Shown piece after piece: positions 8,274-16,269 of a stretch of DNA of 25,329 nucleotides; position 1 is the stretch's first letter, and each line of letters begins with the position of its first letter. A program made the position numbers and the translations under genes. The stretch comes from DATKZB01 sp035528235 (GTDB taxonomy: Bacteria; Planctomycetota; Phycisphaerae; FEN-1346), in NCBI GenBank assembly GCA_035528235.1, contig DATKZB010000270.1, positions 1 through 25,329 on the forward strand, written 5' to 3'. A model generated the notes under the pieces. It searched no databases, was not told the origin of the DNA, and saw only the letters and a list, made by a program, of their open reading frames with translations.

Positions 8274-9109
8274 TGAGAATCCCTCCGGCCGTCAGCCAGC
8301 GTCTGGCCGTCGTGGCCATGTGGACCGCCACGGCCGTGACAATGGGCATCCTGCTCTTCATCATCGCGTACGTGCTGGCGCAGGGCCTGCCGTACCTCAC
8401 GTGGGAGTTTCTGTCGGCGTCGCCGCGGTCGATGGGCCGCGAGGGCGGCGTCCTGCCGATGATCGTGGGGACACTGTGGGTGGCGGGCCTGGCGGTGCTG
8501 GTGTCGGGCCCGGTGGGCGTGGCGACGGCCATCTACCTGACGGAGTACACGCGCGAGGGTCGCCTGACGAGTGCCATCCGGTTCGGGGCCGACTGCCTGG
8601 CGGGCATTCCGTCGATCATCTTCGGCCTGTTCGGATTCGTGTTTTTCGTCATCACGCTGGGGCTGGGGTTCTCGATTTTGTCGGGGGCGCTGACGCTGGC
8701 CATCATGGTGCTGCCCACCGTCATCCGCACCAGCGAAGAGGCCATCCGCGCCGTGCCGCCCGCCTACCGCGACGTCAGTTACGCCCTGGGCAGCACGCGC
8801 TGGCAGATGGTGACGCGGGTGGTCTTGCGGTCGGCGTTGCCGGGCATCGGCACCGGCATCGTGTTGGCGGTGGGGCGGAGCATCAGCGAGACGGCGGCCC
8901 TGATGCTGACCGCCGGGTCGGCGCTGGGGCTGCCCCGGTCGGTCTTCCAGTCGTCGCGGACGCTGGCGCTGCACTTCTACATCCTGGCGCGCGAGGGCCT
9001 GTCGATGGAGAAGGCGTACGCCACGGCCTCGGCGCTTATCATCGCCATCCTGGTCATCAACCTGGCCGCCTACTGGCTGATGCGCCGGTTCGTGGCCAAG
9101 GTCGGGTAA
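8273..9109 (+). CDS. pstA: Phosphate ABC transporter permease PstA
   Basis: Second channel subunit, 278 residues. ATG at 8273 is one base into the pstC stop and is preceded by AGGGAGGG at 8261-8268. Membrane spans include MWTATAVTMGILLFIIAYVL, MIVGTLWVAGLAVLVSGPVG, IIFGLFGFVFFVITLGLGF, LTLAIMVLPTVI and ALIIAILVINLAAYWLM. The coupling loop AYRDVSYALGSTRWQM and the following AVGRSISETAALM match PstA. Three bases separate its stop from the pstB1 start, so all four subunits are probably made from one message. Confidence 0.95.
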   Translation: MRIPPAVSQRLAVVAMWTATAVTMGILLFIIAYVLAQGLPYLTWEFLSASPRSMGREGGVLPMIVGTLWVAGLAVLVSGPVGVATAIYLTEYTREGRLTSAIRFGADCLAGIPSIIFGLFGFVFFVITLGLGFSILSGALTLAIMVLPTVIRTSEEAIRAVPPAYRDVSYALGSTRWQMVTRVVLRSALPGIGTGIVLAVGRSISETAALMLTAGSALGLPRSVFQSSRTLALHFYILAREGLSMEKAYATASALIIAILVINLAAYWLMRRFVAKVG

Positions 9110-9112
9110 CCC

Positions 9113-9952
9113 ATGAGAGACGAGGCAGCCAACGGAGACGTCGCGCGGCAGGAGGCGCGGTTGCTGGGGGCCCTGGCCCCGGGCGAGGCCCCGGCGGCGG
9201 CGGCGAAGGTCCAGGCCGAGGACTTCAGCGTGGCGCTGGCTGGCGCGGCGGTGCTGCGGCACATCACGCTCGACATCCGGCCCCAGGAGCGGCTGGCCAT
9301 CATCGGCCCCGCCGCCAGCGGCAAGACGACGTTCCTCAGGAGCCTGAACCGCCTCAACGACCTCGACCCGCAGTTCTCCAAGAGCGGCCACATCCGCATC
9401 GACGGCCGCGACATCTATGGGCCCGACGTCGACGTGGCCGACCTCCGCCGGCGGGTCGGCATGGTCTTCGCCGTGCCCATCCCCCTGCCCTGGACCCTCT
9501 ACGAGAACCTGGCGTACGGTCCGCGCCTGGCGGGGGTGACGGACCGCGCGCGGCTCGACGGGCTGGTCGAGTCGTCGCTGCGCGCGGCCTTTCTGTGGGA
9601 CGAGGTCAAGGACCGCCTGGGCGACCTGGCCACGAACCTCTCGGGCGGCCAGCAGCAGCGCCTGTGCATGGCGAGGGTCCTGGCACTGGAGCCCGAGGTG
9701 CTTCTACTGGACGAGCCGTGCTCGGGCCTCGACCCCATCTCGACGGCACGCATCGAGGAGGCTCTGGCCGAACTGAAGGCCCGGTACTCGATCGTCCTGG
9801 TGACCAATAACACGAAGCAGGCCGCCCGGGCGTCGGACCGCACCGCCTTCTTCCTGATGGGCGAACTCATCGAGTGCGGGCCCACCGAGCAGGTCTTCAC
9901 GAATCCGCAACACGGGCGAACCAACGATTACATCACGGGCCACTTTGGCTGA
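9113..9952 (+). CDS. pstB: Phosphate ABC transporter ATPase PstB1, Q-loop and switch His lost
   Basis: ATP-binding subunit of 279 residues with an N-terminal extension of about 30 residues relative to normal PstB (about 250). Walker A GPAASGKT is at 65-72, signature LSGGQQQR from 176, Walker B LLLDEP with Asp200 and catalytic Glu201. Two normally invariant residues are changed. The Q-loop Gln of GMVFQ is Ala120 (VFAVPIPLPW), and the switch His of VTHN is Asn232 (VTNN). PstB2, encoded next, keeps both, whereas PstB1 keeps the signature that PstB2 has lost. This pattern suggests an obligate PstB1-PstB2 heterodimer with one weak ATP site. The frame is intact and the rest is well conserved, which argues against simple decay. 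Confidence 0.93.
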   Translation: MRDEAANGDVARQEARLLGALAPGEAPAAAAKVQAEDFSVALAGAAVLRHITLDIRPQERLAIIGPAASGKTTFLRSLNRLNDLDPQFSKSGHIRIDGRDIYGPDVDVADLRRRVGMVFAVPIPLPWTLYENLAYGPRLAGVTDRARLDGLVESSLRAAFLWDEVKDRLGDLATNLSGGQQQRLCMARVLALEPEVLLLDEPCSGLDPISTARIEEALAELKARYSIVLVTNNTKQAARASDRTAFFLMGELIECGPTEQVFTNPQHGRTNDYITGHFG

Positions 9953-9963
9953 CGCAGGACACG

Positions 9964-10719
9964 ATGGACGCTAAAATCCAAACCCGCGACCTCGACCTGT
10001 TCTACGGGCGGTTCCACGCCCTCAAGGGCGTGACCATGACCATCCGGCCGCGCGCCATCACCGCCATCATCGGGCCGTCGGGGTGCGGCAAGTCGACGTT
10101 GCTTCGGTGCTTCAACCGGATGAACGATCTCACACCCGGCGTCCGCATCACCGGCCAGGTTCACCTGGACGGCAGCGACATCCACGCCCCGGGCACCTCG
10201 CTGACGCAACTGCGCCAGCGCGTGGGCATGGTGTTCCAGCGGCCGAACCCGTTCCCCCTGTCGGTCTTCGACAACGTGGCCTACGGCCTGCGGGTCCACG
10301 GGCATGGGCGCGGCAAGGACCTCGATGAGGCGGTCGAGCGCAGCCTGCGGGTCACCCTGCTGTGGGACGCCCTGAAGGACCGGCTGCACGCCCCGGCGCT
10401 GGACCTGTCGGCCGAGCAGCAGCAGCGCCTGTGCATCTCGCGCCTCATGGCCGTCGAGCCCGAGGTGCTGCTGATGGACGAGCCGTGCTCGGCCCTCGAC
10501 CCCATCGCCACCGAGCACATCGAGCAACTCATGCGCGAGCTGGCCGAGCGGTACACCATCGTCATCGTCACGCACAACATGCAACAGGCGTCCCGCGTGT
10601 CGGACGAGACGGGGTTCATGCTGCTGGGGGACCTGGTCGAGTTCGGCCCGACGGTCGAGTTGTTCAAGAATCCGGGGGACCAGCGGACCGAGGATTACGT
10701 GACCGGCCGGTACGGATGA
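9964..10719 (+). CDS. pstB: Phosphate ABC transporter ATPase PstB2, degenerate signature
   Basis: Second ATP-binding subunit, 251 residues, the normal PstB length. It starts at ATG 9964, 11 bases after the pstB1 stop. Walker A GPSGCGKS is at 37-44, Q-loop VFQRPNPFP with Gln92, Walker B LLMDEP with Asp172 and Glu173, and switch His204 in VTHNMQQASRVSD. The ABC signature, LSGGQ in PstB1 and nearly all relatives, reads LSAEQ (Ala150, Glu151). In an ABC dimer the signature of one subunit closes on the Walker A of the other, so this altered signature would face PstB1, whose own Q-loop and switch residues are altered. Tandem pstB genes are known in Firmicutes such as Bacillus subtilis; whether they are asymmetric like this is not something I can state. 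Confidence 0.95.
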   Translation: MDAKIQTRDLDLFYGRFHALKGVTMTIRPRAITAIIGPSGCGKSTLLRCFNRMNDLTPGVRITGQVHLDGSDIHAPGTSLTQLRQRVGMVFQRPNPFPLSVFDNVAYGLRVHGHGRGKDLDEAVERSLRVTLLWDALKDRLHAPALDLSAEQQQRLCISRLMAVEPEVLLMDEPCSALDPIATEHIEQLMRELAERYTIVIVTHNMQQASRVSDETGFMLLGDLVEFGPTVELFKNPGDQRTEDYVTGRYG

Positions 10720-10771
10720 CCGGCCTGCACCGCCGGCGGGAACCGGCCGACGCCGGCAAAGGAGACCCGAC

Positions 10772-11458
10772 ATGGACCAGCATCAGCGGACCTGGGACGC
10801 GGCCCTGGCGGACCTGAAGCGCCAACTCGTCCACATGGCCGCCGTCGCCGAGACGATGATCGACGCGAGCATCGCCGAACTCGTGAACCGCGACGAGCAC
10901 CTCGCCGAGAAAATCCCCGAGTTGGAGAACGACCTGAACCGCATGCAAATCGAGGTCGACGACGCGGCGCTCACGCTCCTGGCCACCCAGCAGCCCGTCG
11001 CCAAGGACCTGCGGTTCATCATGGCCGCCACCCGCATCAACGGCGAACTGGAACGCATCGGCGACCTCGTCGTCAACATCACCGAGAACACCGAGGTGCT
11101 GCTGGCCCAGCCGCCCCTGAAGCCCCTGATCGACATTCCGCACATGGCCGACATCACCCGGCAGATGGTCCGCCAGAGCCTTGAGGCGTTTCTCCGCGAA
11201 GACCCTCTGCTGGCCCAGTCGGTCATCCTGACCGACGACCAGGTCGACGGGTTCAAGGACCAGATTCTGCGGGAACTCCTGACCTACATGATGGCCGACC
11301 CCCGGACCATCGAGCGCGGCCTGGCGCTGATCCTGGTGGCGCGGCACCTGGAACGCATGGCCGACCACGCCACCAACATCGCCCAGAACGTCATCTACCT
11401 GTGCCAGGGGCGCGACGTGCGACACCCCAAAATCCAGAAGGACACCCCCCCGGCCTAG
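10772..11458 (+). CDS. phoU: Phosphate regulator PhoU
   Basis: Cytoplasmic helical protein of 228 residues that damps Pst transport and Pho signalling. ATG at 10772 follows AAAGGAGA at 10758-10765. The two-fold repeated three-helix bundles each carry the metal-binding E-x-x-x-D type motif: ELERIGDLVVNI in the first half and HLERMADHATNIAQNVIYL in the second. The conserved PVAKDLRFIMAATRIN segment is also present. It closes the pst operon, 52 bases after pstB2. No phoB/phoR two-component genes are in the window, so the partner of PhoU must be elsewhere. Confidence 0.96.
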   Translation: MDQHQRTWDAALADLKRQLVHMAAVAETMIDASIAELVNRDEHLAEKIPELENDLNRMQIEVDDAALTLLATQQPVAKDLRFIMAATRINGELERIGDLVVNITENTEVLLAQPPLKPLIDIPHMADITRQMVRQSLEAFLREDPLLAQSVILTDDQVDGFKDQILRELLTYMMADPRTIERGLALILVARHLERMADHATNIAQNVIYLCQGRDVRHPKIQKDTPPA

Positions 11459-11513
11459 CGGGTTCAAGTCTCAGCGTGCAACGTGCGCGGGTGCCATGCT
11501 TTCGCGCGTTTTG

Positions 11514-11590
11514 CGCGGCGGGTCCCCGCACCCGCCGCGTTCGAGGTCCGACTGCGGGTTGGCGCGGTGGGTACGGGGACCCACCGCGCC
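11514..11590. repeat. Pair of related perfect hairpins between phoU and the next gene
   Basis: Hairpin A has 10-bp arms at 11514-11523 and 11530-11539; hairpin B has 12-bp arms at 11561-11572 and 11579-11590. Their inner parts share the pattern CGGyGGGT-6 bases-ACCCrCCG, with a C-G pair in A replaced by a T-A pair in B. They could end the pst message and/or be a REP-type pair. Neither is followed by a T-run. Confidence 0.75.
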
Positions 11591-11678
11591 CAATCGGCGG
11601 TGTGAGTACGCAATCTTGAAAGGCTCTGGCCGCCGGCGGGAGACCGCCACACCTTCTGGCACGACAGGAGCCACTCCG

Positions 11679-14228
11679 ATGATGCATCGTCCCGCCGTCC
11701 TCGCCGCCCTGGCCCTTGCCCTAATCTGCACGGCGGCCCAGGCCGACGTCTGCAACCTCAAGGTCGTCACCGACGCCTCGCCCGACTACACCGACACCGA
11801 GTCGATGATCCGGAGCATCACGTCGAAGTGGTCGACGCCCGCCGAGAAGTGCTGGGCCCTGTTCTACTGGACCCACATCGCCCGGCGCCAGACCACCCCC
11901 ATGCAGCTGCACGGCATGGAACTGACGGACCCCATTCGCCAGTTCAACGATTACGGTTACACGATGTGCAGCACCATCGCGGGCATCAACGCCTCGGTCT
12001 GGGACGCCATGGGCCTGAAGGTCAAGTACTGGGACATCACCGCCCACACCGTGTCGGAGGTCTGCTACGACGGCCGCTGGCACGTTTACGACAACTCGAT
12101 GTCGGCCCTGTACACGCTGTGCGACGGCGTGACCATCGCCGGCGTCGAGGACGTCGGCAAGGAAGGCGCCTGCGCCGCCTCGGGCGGAAAGACCGAGCCC
12201 GGCCACGTCGCCCGGTACCACTGCCTGACGGCCACCAGCCCGCGCGGCTTCCTGACCGGTGCCGACTGCGCCCGCGACCTCGACCAGGAGTACCGCTGCT
12301 TCAATCCCAAGTACTTCAAGTATCGGTATTACTTCTATGACTGGGACCGCGGCCACCGGGTTGTCCTGAACCTGAAGCCGGGCGAGTCCTACACCCGCCA
12401 CTACGCCAGCCTCGGCGACGGGCCCGCCTTCTACGTGCCCAACGACGGCAAGGACCCCGAGAAGGTCAGCCAGTTCGGCATCCGCGGCAACGGCGTCTGG
12501 GTCTTCCGGCCCAGCCTGACGCCGGCCGATTACCCGAAGGTCGTCCACTCGGCCGCCAATATCACGGCGGTCGCCCCCGCGGGACTCGTGCCGGGCCAAG
12601 CCGGCCGCGCGGCCGAGGTCGTCTTCAAGGTGCAGGCCGCCAACGTCATCACCAGCCAGCGCATCCGGGCCGCGCTCGTCCGAAAGACCGCCGACGACGC
12701 GGTCGCCATCTCGGTCAGCACCAATAACGGCCTGGTGTGGCGCCAGGTCTGGAAGGCCGACGCCACCGGCGACGTCGAGGCCGACCTCGAGTTAATCGAC
12801 CCCGTCAACGGGGCCTACGAGGTGCTGGTCCGCGTGGAACTGGCCGCCAAGACCGCCCCGGCCGACGCCGTCCTCAAGTCCCTCGACATCCGCACCACCA
12901 CGATGCTCAACGCCAAGACCCAGCCGCGGCTGAACCTCGGTCGCAACACCGTCTACGTCGGCGCGGGCGACCCGACCGACTCCGTCGTCTTCTGGCCCGA
13001 ACTCCAGGGCGGCAAGTACAAGGACCTCGTCGCCGACGAGAAGAACATCGCCTGCGACCCGAAACACATCGGGTACCAGGGCGTCGTCTGGCCCGCCAAG
13101 CCCAAGGAAGACGCGTACCTGGTGTACCGCCTCGACGCCCCGCGCGACCTGGTGCGCGTAACGTACGGCGGCCGGTTCTACAACCGCCATCCGGGCAGCC
13201 GTATCGAGATAGCCCACTCGCTCGACGGCCGGTCGTGGACCACCACCTGGACCCTCACGAAGACCGAGCCGCCCTGGGACGACATCCACTACGAGACGGC
13301 CGCCATCCCCAAGGGCCACCGCAGCGTCTGGGTCCGGTACCTGATGAACTCGCCCGCGGCCGCGCGCGACGCGTGCAGTCTCTACGCCGTCCGCATGGAG
13401 GCCAACCACCTGCCCGCCGACCCCGCCTTCAGGCCCTGCGAGGTCACCTTCACGTGGTCCGAGCGCCAGAAGGGCCGCACGCCCCTCAGGCGCAGCCACA
13501 CACAACGCATCGACACACTTCCGACCCGGTACACCGTCAACGTGGGCGGCGCCGACCACCCGATCGTGGAATCGCTCCGCGTGGGCGCCACCGGCGCCGT
13601 CGAGAACGTGGCCTACGGCTACTCCGACTCCAAGGACCCGGGCGGCGAGAAGTTCGTCGGACGCCGGCTGACCTGCGGCCGGAACCTGGCCGTCGGCAAG
13701 TCGTACACCCTCTCCGTCCCCTCCGAGACCGGTTGGGGCGCCGGCGACCCCGACGGCACCAAACTGACCGACGGCATCTGCGGACCGCCCTACGCCGGCG
13801 GCACGTCCTACAAGTGGTCGGCCCTTTGGAGCCAGGGCAAGAACCCCGTCGTCACTCTCGACCTGGGCGCCGCGACCGCGTGCGCGGCCTTCGGCATGAA
13901 CTTCCACGGGTACCCCTGGTGGGACGCCCTGAAAGGCGAAATCCAGGACAAGGTCGAGGTGCTCGTATCAACGGATGGAACAGACTACACGTCGCTTGGC
14001 CACCTCGACACCGACTGGCGATGGAAAGACCTGCCCGTCAACCACCTGTGGCCCGACCACGAGACCATTCAGGGGGCCACGTTCCGGCTCGCCCCCGACC
14101 GGCCCGTCGAGGCCCGTTACGTCCAGTACCGGGTGACCAACGCGCGGTTCTTTGCCTGCACGGAACTCGAGGTGCTCGACGCCATCCGCTTCGAGCCGTT
14201 CGACCTGCGCATCGCCCTGCCCGAGTAG
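11679..14228 (+). CDS. Secreted transglutaminase-like protein with C-terminal F5/8 (discoidin) domain
   Basis: 849 residues. ATG at 11679 (a second ATG follows at 11682) sits 8 bases after AGGAG (11666-11670), and the first 20 or so residues form a signal peptide (LAALALALICTAAQA). Residues about 20-150 fit a transglutaminase/protease-like core with a plausible Cys97 (YTMCSTIAGINA), His123 (AHTVSEV) and Asp138 (WHVYDNSM) triad. A long beta-rich middle follows. From about 665 onward there is a discoidin-type domain: GRNLAVGKSYTLS, TKLTDGICG, VTLDLGAATACAAFG, KVEVLVSTDG, RYVQYRVTN. Proteins of this build in PVC bacteria are exported and thought to bind glycans. The substrate is unknown. It ends 12 bases from the convergent GH5-like gene. 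Confidence 0.85.
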   Translation: MMHRPAVLAALALALICTAAQADVCNLKVVTDASPDYTDTESMIRSITSKWSTPAEKCWALFYWTHIARRQTTPMQLHGMELTDPIRQFNDYGYTMCSTIAGINASVWDAMGLKVKYWDITAHTVSEVCYDGRWHVYDNSMSALYTLCDGVTIAGVEDVGKEGACAASGGKTEPGHVARYHCLTATSPRGFLTGADCARDLDQEYRCFNPKYFKYRYYFYDWDRGHRVVLNLKPGESYTRHYASLGDGPAFYVPNDGKDPEKVSQFGIRGNGVWVFRPSLTPADYPKVVHSAANITAVAPAGLVPGQAGRAAEVVFKVQAANVITSQRIRAALVRKTADDAVAISVSTNNGLVWRQVWKADATGDVEADLELIDPVNGAYEVLVRVELAAKTAPADAVLKSLDIRTTTMLNAKTQPRLNLGRNTVYVGAGDPTDSVVFWPELQGGKYKDLVADEKNIACDPKHIGYQGVVWPAKPKEDAYLVYRLDAPRDLVRVTYGGRFYNRHPGSRIEIAHSLDGRSWTTTWTLTKTEPPWDDIHYETAAIPKGHRSVWVRYLMNSPAAARDACSLYAVRMEANHLPADPAFRPCEVTFTWSERQKGRTPLRRSHTQRIDTLPTRYTVNVGGADHPIVESLRVGATGAVENVAYGYSDSKDPGGEKFVGRRLTCGRNLAVGKSYTLSVPSETGWGAGDPDGTKLTDGICGPPYAGGTSYKWSALWSQGKNPVVTLDLGAATACAAFGMNFHGYPWWDALKGEIQDKVEVLVSTDGTDYTSLGHLDTDWRWKDLPVNHLWPDHETIQGATFRLAPDRPVEARYVQYRVTNARFFACTELEVLDAIRFEPFDLRIALPE

Positions 14229-14240
14229 CCCGCCCTCGGG

Positions 14241-15383
14241 TCAGTCCGGCGCGCGCAGTCGGGCGTTCGCCTCGGCGACGGCCTCCAACTGGTACGCCCG
14301 GTCGCTGGTGACCGTGACGTTCCACTCGCCGTCCTGCCCCGCGTAGTCGTACACCCACAGCGCCGCCATCGGCACGCGATGGGCCACGAGGGCGGCCAGC
14401 ATCTCGGCGAACCGTTTCCGCGCCTCGGCCGTGGCCGGGCCCGGCACGCCGAACTCGCCGACGAACAGGACCTTGCGGACCCGCGCCGCGGCGGCCATCG
14501 CGGCCTCCAGCCGCCCGGCCGGTTCCTTGTACCAGTGGACGCTCACGGCGTTCATGGGGTCGGGCTGGTCGCCCAGGAGCATCTCGGCCGACTGCTCGGG
14601 GGAATCCGCGGTCCAGGTCTTCTCGGCCCGCTGGTGCCAGGCGGTTGGGCGCGGAAACGCGTTGCCGCTCGTCACGATGCGGTGCGGATCGTGGCGGCGG
14701 ACCTCCTTGGCGAATTCCGCAAAGGCCGTCCGCACCATCTCGTGCGAGAGTTCGTCGCGAGCGCTGCGCGATTCGGGCGTGCCCAGTTGCGGCACGACGG
14801 GCGGACGATGCTCGGTCGCGTTCGGTAGGTCGGCCGGCAGATTGTACTCGTTGCCGAACTCCCAACCCCACACGGCCGGCGACGCGCGGTACCGCACGAC
14901 GACCTGGCGCGTGTACTCGCGCATGAAGGCGTGCGTCTTGCTGGCCGGGTTGCCCCACTGATCGCAGGGCTCGCCCACCAGGTCAGGCACGGTGCTGACG
15001 TGCCAGAAGAGCGACGGCACCAGGCCCACGCCGTGCCGCTCGGCCGCCCGGACAACGGCGTCGAGGCGCCGGAAATAGGCCTCGCGGTCCTCGCGGTACA
15101 GCCGCATCTCGGCCGGCCAGAACCCGCCGCACATCAGCCGCGCGAACGGGATTTTCCGCTCCGCCAGGGCCCGGAACCCCCGCTCGTACGACGTGTCGCC
15201 GGGGTCCTTCAGCGTGCGATAGAACGCGTCGAAGTAGTTGACGCCAATGCCGCGCCACGGCCGACCATCCTTGACGAGCACCCCGTCGGCACGGACCGCC
15301 AGCCCCGGCGGCGCGCCGCAACCGCCCGGCGCCGCCGCCGCCAGCATCACCGCCGCCATTATCAGATAACCCCGTGCCCTCAT
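14241..15383 (-). CDS. GH5-like (clan GH-A) glycoside hydrolase, predicted lipoprotein
   Basis: 380 residues with an N-terminal hydrophobic segment ending in a Cys at position 22 (AAAAPGGC), an imperfect lipobox that suggests attachment to a membrane. The TIM-barrel pattern of family GH5 is clear: GIGVNYFDAFYR near 46-56, FARLMCGGFW near 80, the acid/base in GWEFGNEYN (Glu179), HWYK near 283 and the nucleophile in VLFVGEFGVPG (Glu310). These are retaining beta-glycosidase landmarks, as in mannanases and cellulases; the substrate cannot be read from sequence. Its start lies 95 bases from the divergently transcribed nagB. The ribosome site is weak. Confidence 0.85.
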   Translation of the reverse strand: MRARGYLIMAAVMLAAAAPGGCGAPPGLAVRADGVLVKDGRPWRGIGVNYFDAFYRTLKDPGDTSYERGFRALAERKIPFARLMCGGFWPAEMRLYREDREAYFRRLDAVVRAAERHGVGLVPSLFWHVSTVPDLVGEPCDQWGNPASKTHAFMREYTRQVVVRYRASPAVWGWEFGNEYNLPADLPNATEHRPPVVPQLGTPESRSARDELSHEMVRTAFAEFAKEVRRHDPHRIVTSGNAFPRPTAWHQRAEKTWTADSPEQSAEMLLGDQPDPMNAVSVHWYKEPAGRLEAAMAAAARVRKVLFVGEFGVPGPATAEARKRFAEMLAALVAHRVPMAALWVYDYAGQDGEWNVTVTSDRAYQLEAVAEANARLRAPD

Positions 15384-15414
15384 GACCGCCCATCATGCCG
15401 CGCCCAAAAGAAGA

Positions 15415-15443
15415 TTGCCAGCGTCTGTCCGGCTCGGCACAAT
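15415..15443 (+). promoter_or_regulatory. Candidate sigma70-type promoter of nagB
   Basis: TTGCCA at 15415-15420 and CACAAT at 15438-15443 with a 17-base spacer, 35 bases before the GTG start of nagB. It lies in the only gap between the divergent nagB and GH5-like genes. Confidence 0.45.
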
Positions 15444-15478
15444 GAACCCCGACACCGCGGTCAGACAGGAGGAAAGGC

Positions 15479-16219
15479 GTGGACATCGTCATCAGCGACA
15501 CGAAGGAAGCGTGCGGCGAGCAGGCCGCCGCCCACGGGGCGCGCCGGGTGCGCGAGGCCATCGGTGCGCGCGGCCAGGCGACCATCATCGTGGCGACCGG
15601 CGCGTCGCAGTTCGACATGCTCGAGGCCCTCGTCCGGGCCCCCGGCATCGACTGGACGTGCGTGACGGGTTTCCATCTGGATGAGTACATCGGCATGCCG
15701 ATGACGCACCCGGCCTCGTTCCGCAAGTACCTGAAGGAACGGTTCGTCGACCGGCTGCCGGCAACGCCGGCGCACTTCCATTATCTGAGCGGCGAGGGCG
15801 ACCCCCAGATCGAGTGCCGCCGCGTGGGCCAGGTCCTGTCGCGCCACCCCGTCGACGTGGCGTTCATCGGCATCGGCGAGAACGGGCACCTGGCGTTCAA
15901 CGACCCGCCGGCCGACTTCCGGACCGAGGAACCGTACCTCGTCGTGGACCTCGACGCGGCCTGCCGCCGACAGCAACTCGGCGAGGGGTGGTTCGAGACG
16001 ATCGACGACGTGCCCAGGCGGGCCATCTCGATGTCGATCCGCCAGATCCTCAAGGCCGCCGCCATCGTCTGCACCGTGCCCGACGCCCGCAAGGCCGAGG
16101 CCGTCCGCGCGGCCGTCGAGGGGCCCGTCACGCCCCAGTGCCCGTCGTCGATCCTCCAGCAACACCCGGCGACCACGCTTTTTCTGGACCGCGACTCGGC
16201 CTCGTTGCTGAAACGCTAG
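15479..16219 (+). CDS. nagB: Glucosamine-6-phosphate deaminase NagB
   Basis: Converts glucosamine-6-phosphate to fructose-6-phosphate and ammonia, the last step of amino-sugar breakdown. The GTG start at 15479 is supported by AGGAGGAAA at 15467-15475. 246 residues, slightly shorter than E. coli NagB (266). Motifs: TIIVATGASQFDML near 35-48, GFHLDEYIGM with the general-base Asp68, and GIGENGHLAFNDPPADF near 131-147 with His137. The E. coli Asp141 and Glu148 positions are Asn135 and Asp142 here; ENGH is common in other NagB proteins. C-terminal RAISMSIRQILKA and the VEGPVTPQCPSSIL segment also fit. It faces nagA tail to tail across 29 bases. Confidence 0.93.
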   Translation: MDIVISDTKEACGEQAAAHGARRVREAIGARGQATIIVATGASQFDMLEALVRAPGIDWTCVTGFHLDEYIGMPMTHPASFRKYLKERFVDRLPATPAHFHYLSGEGDPQIECRRVGQVLSRHPVDVAFIGIGENGHLAFNDPPADFRTEEPYLVVDLDAACRRQQLGEGWFETIDDVPRRAISMSIRQILKAAAIVCTVPDARKAEAVRAAVEGPVTPQCPSSILQQHPATTLFLDRDSASLLKR

Positions 16220-16243
16220 AAGCGCCTTCAAGGGCGCGGGTGG

Positions 16244-16269
16244 CATGGTCATCCCGCAGGGTGACCATG
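16244..16269. terminator. Perfect hairpin at the nagB/nagA convergence
   Basis: CATGGTCA (16244-16251) pairs with TGACCATG (16262-16269), with an inner CCC-GCA-GGG. The stem spans the last codons and stop of nagA on the minus strand and lies 24 bases after the nagB stop, so it could stop transcription from both sides. There is no T-run. A weaker GCGCC/GGCGC hairpin is at 16222-16237. Confidence 0.5.

Noticed and set aside
11459..11678. Riboswitch upstream of the transglutaminase-like gene
   Set aside because: The hairpins do not match any riboswitch class I know and fit better as REP-type or end-of-operon structures.
12737..14311. Plus-strand frame of 524 codons inside the transglutaminase-like gene
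   Set aside because: Extremely Arg/Pro-rich shadow in a shifted frame of a gene with clear discoidin motifs.
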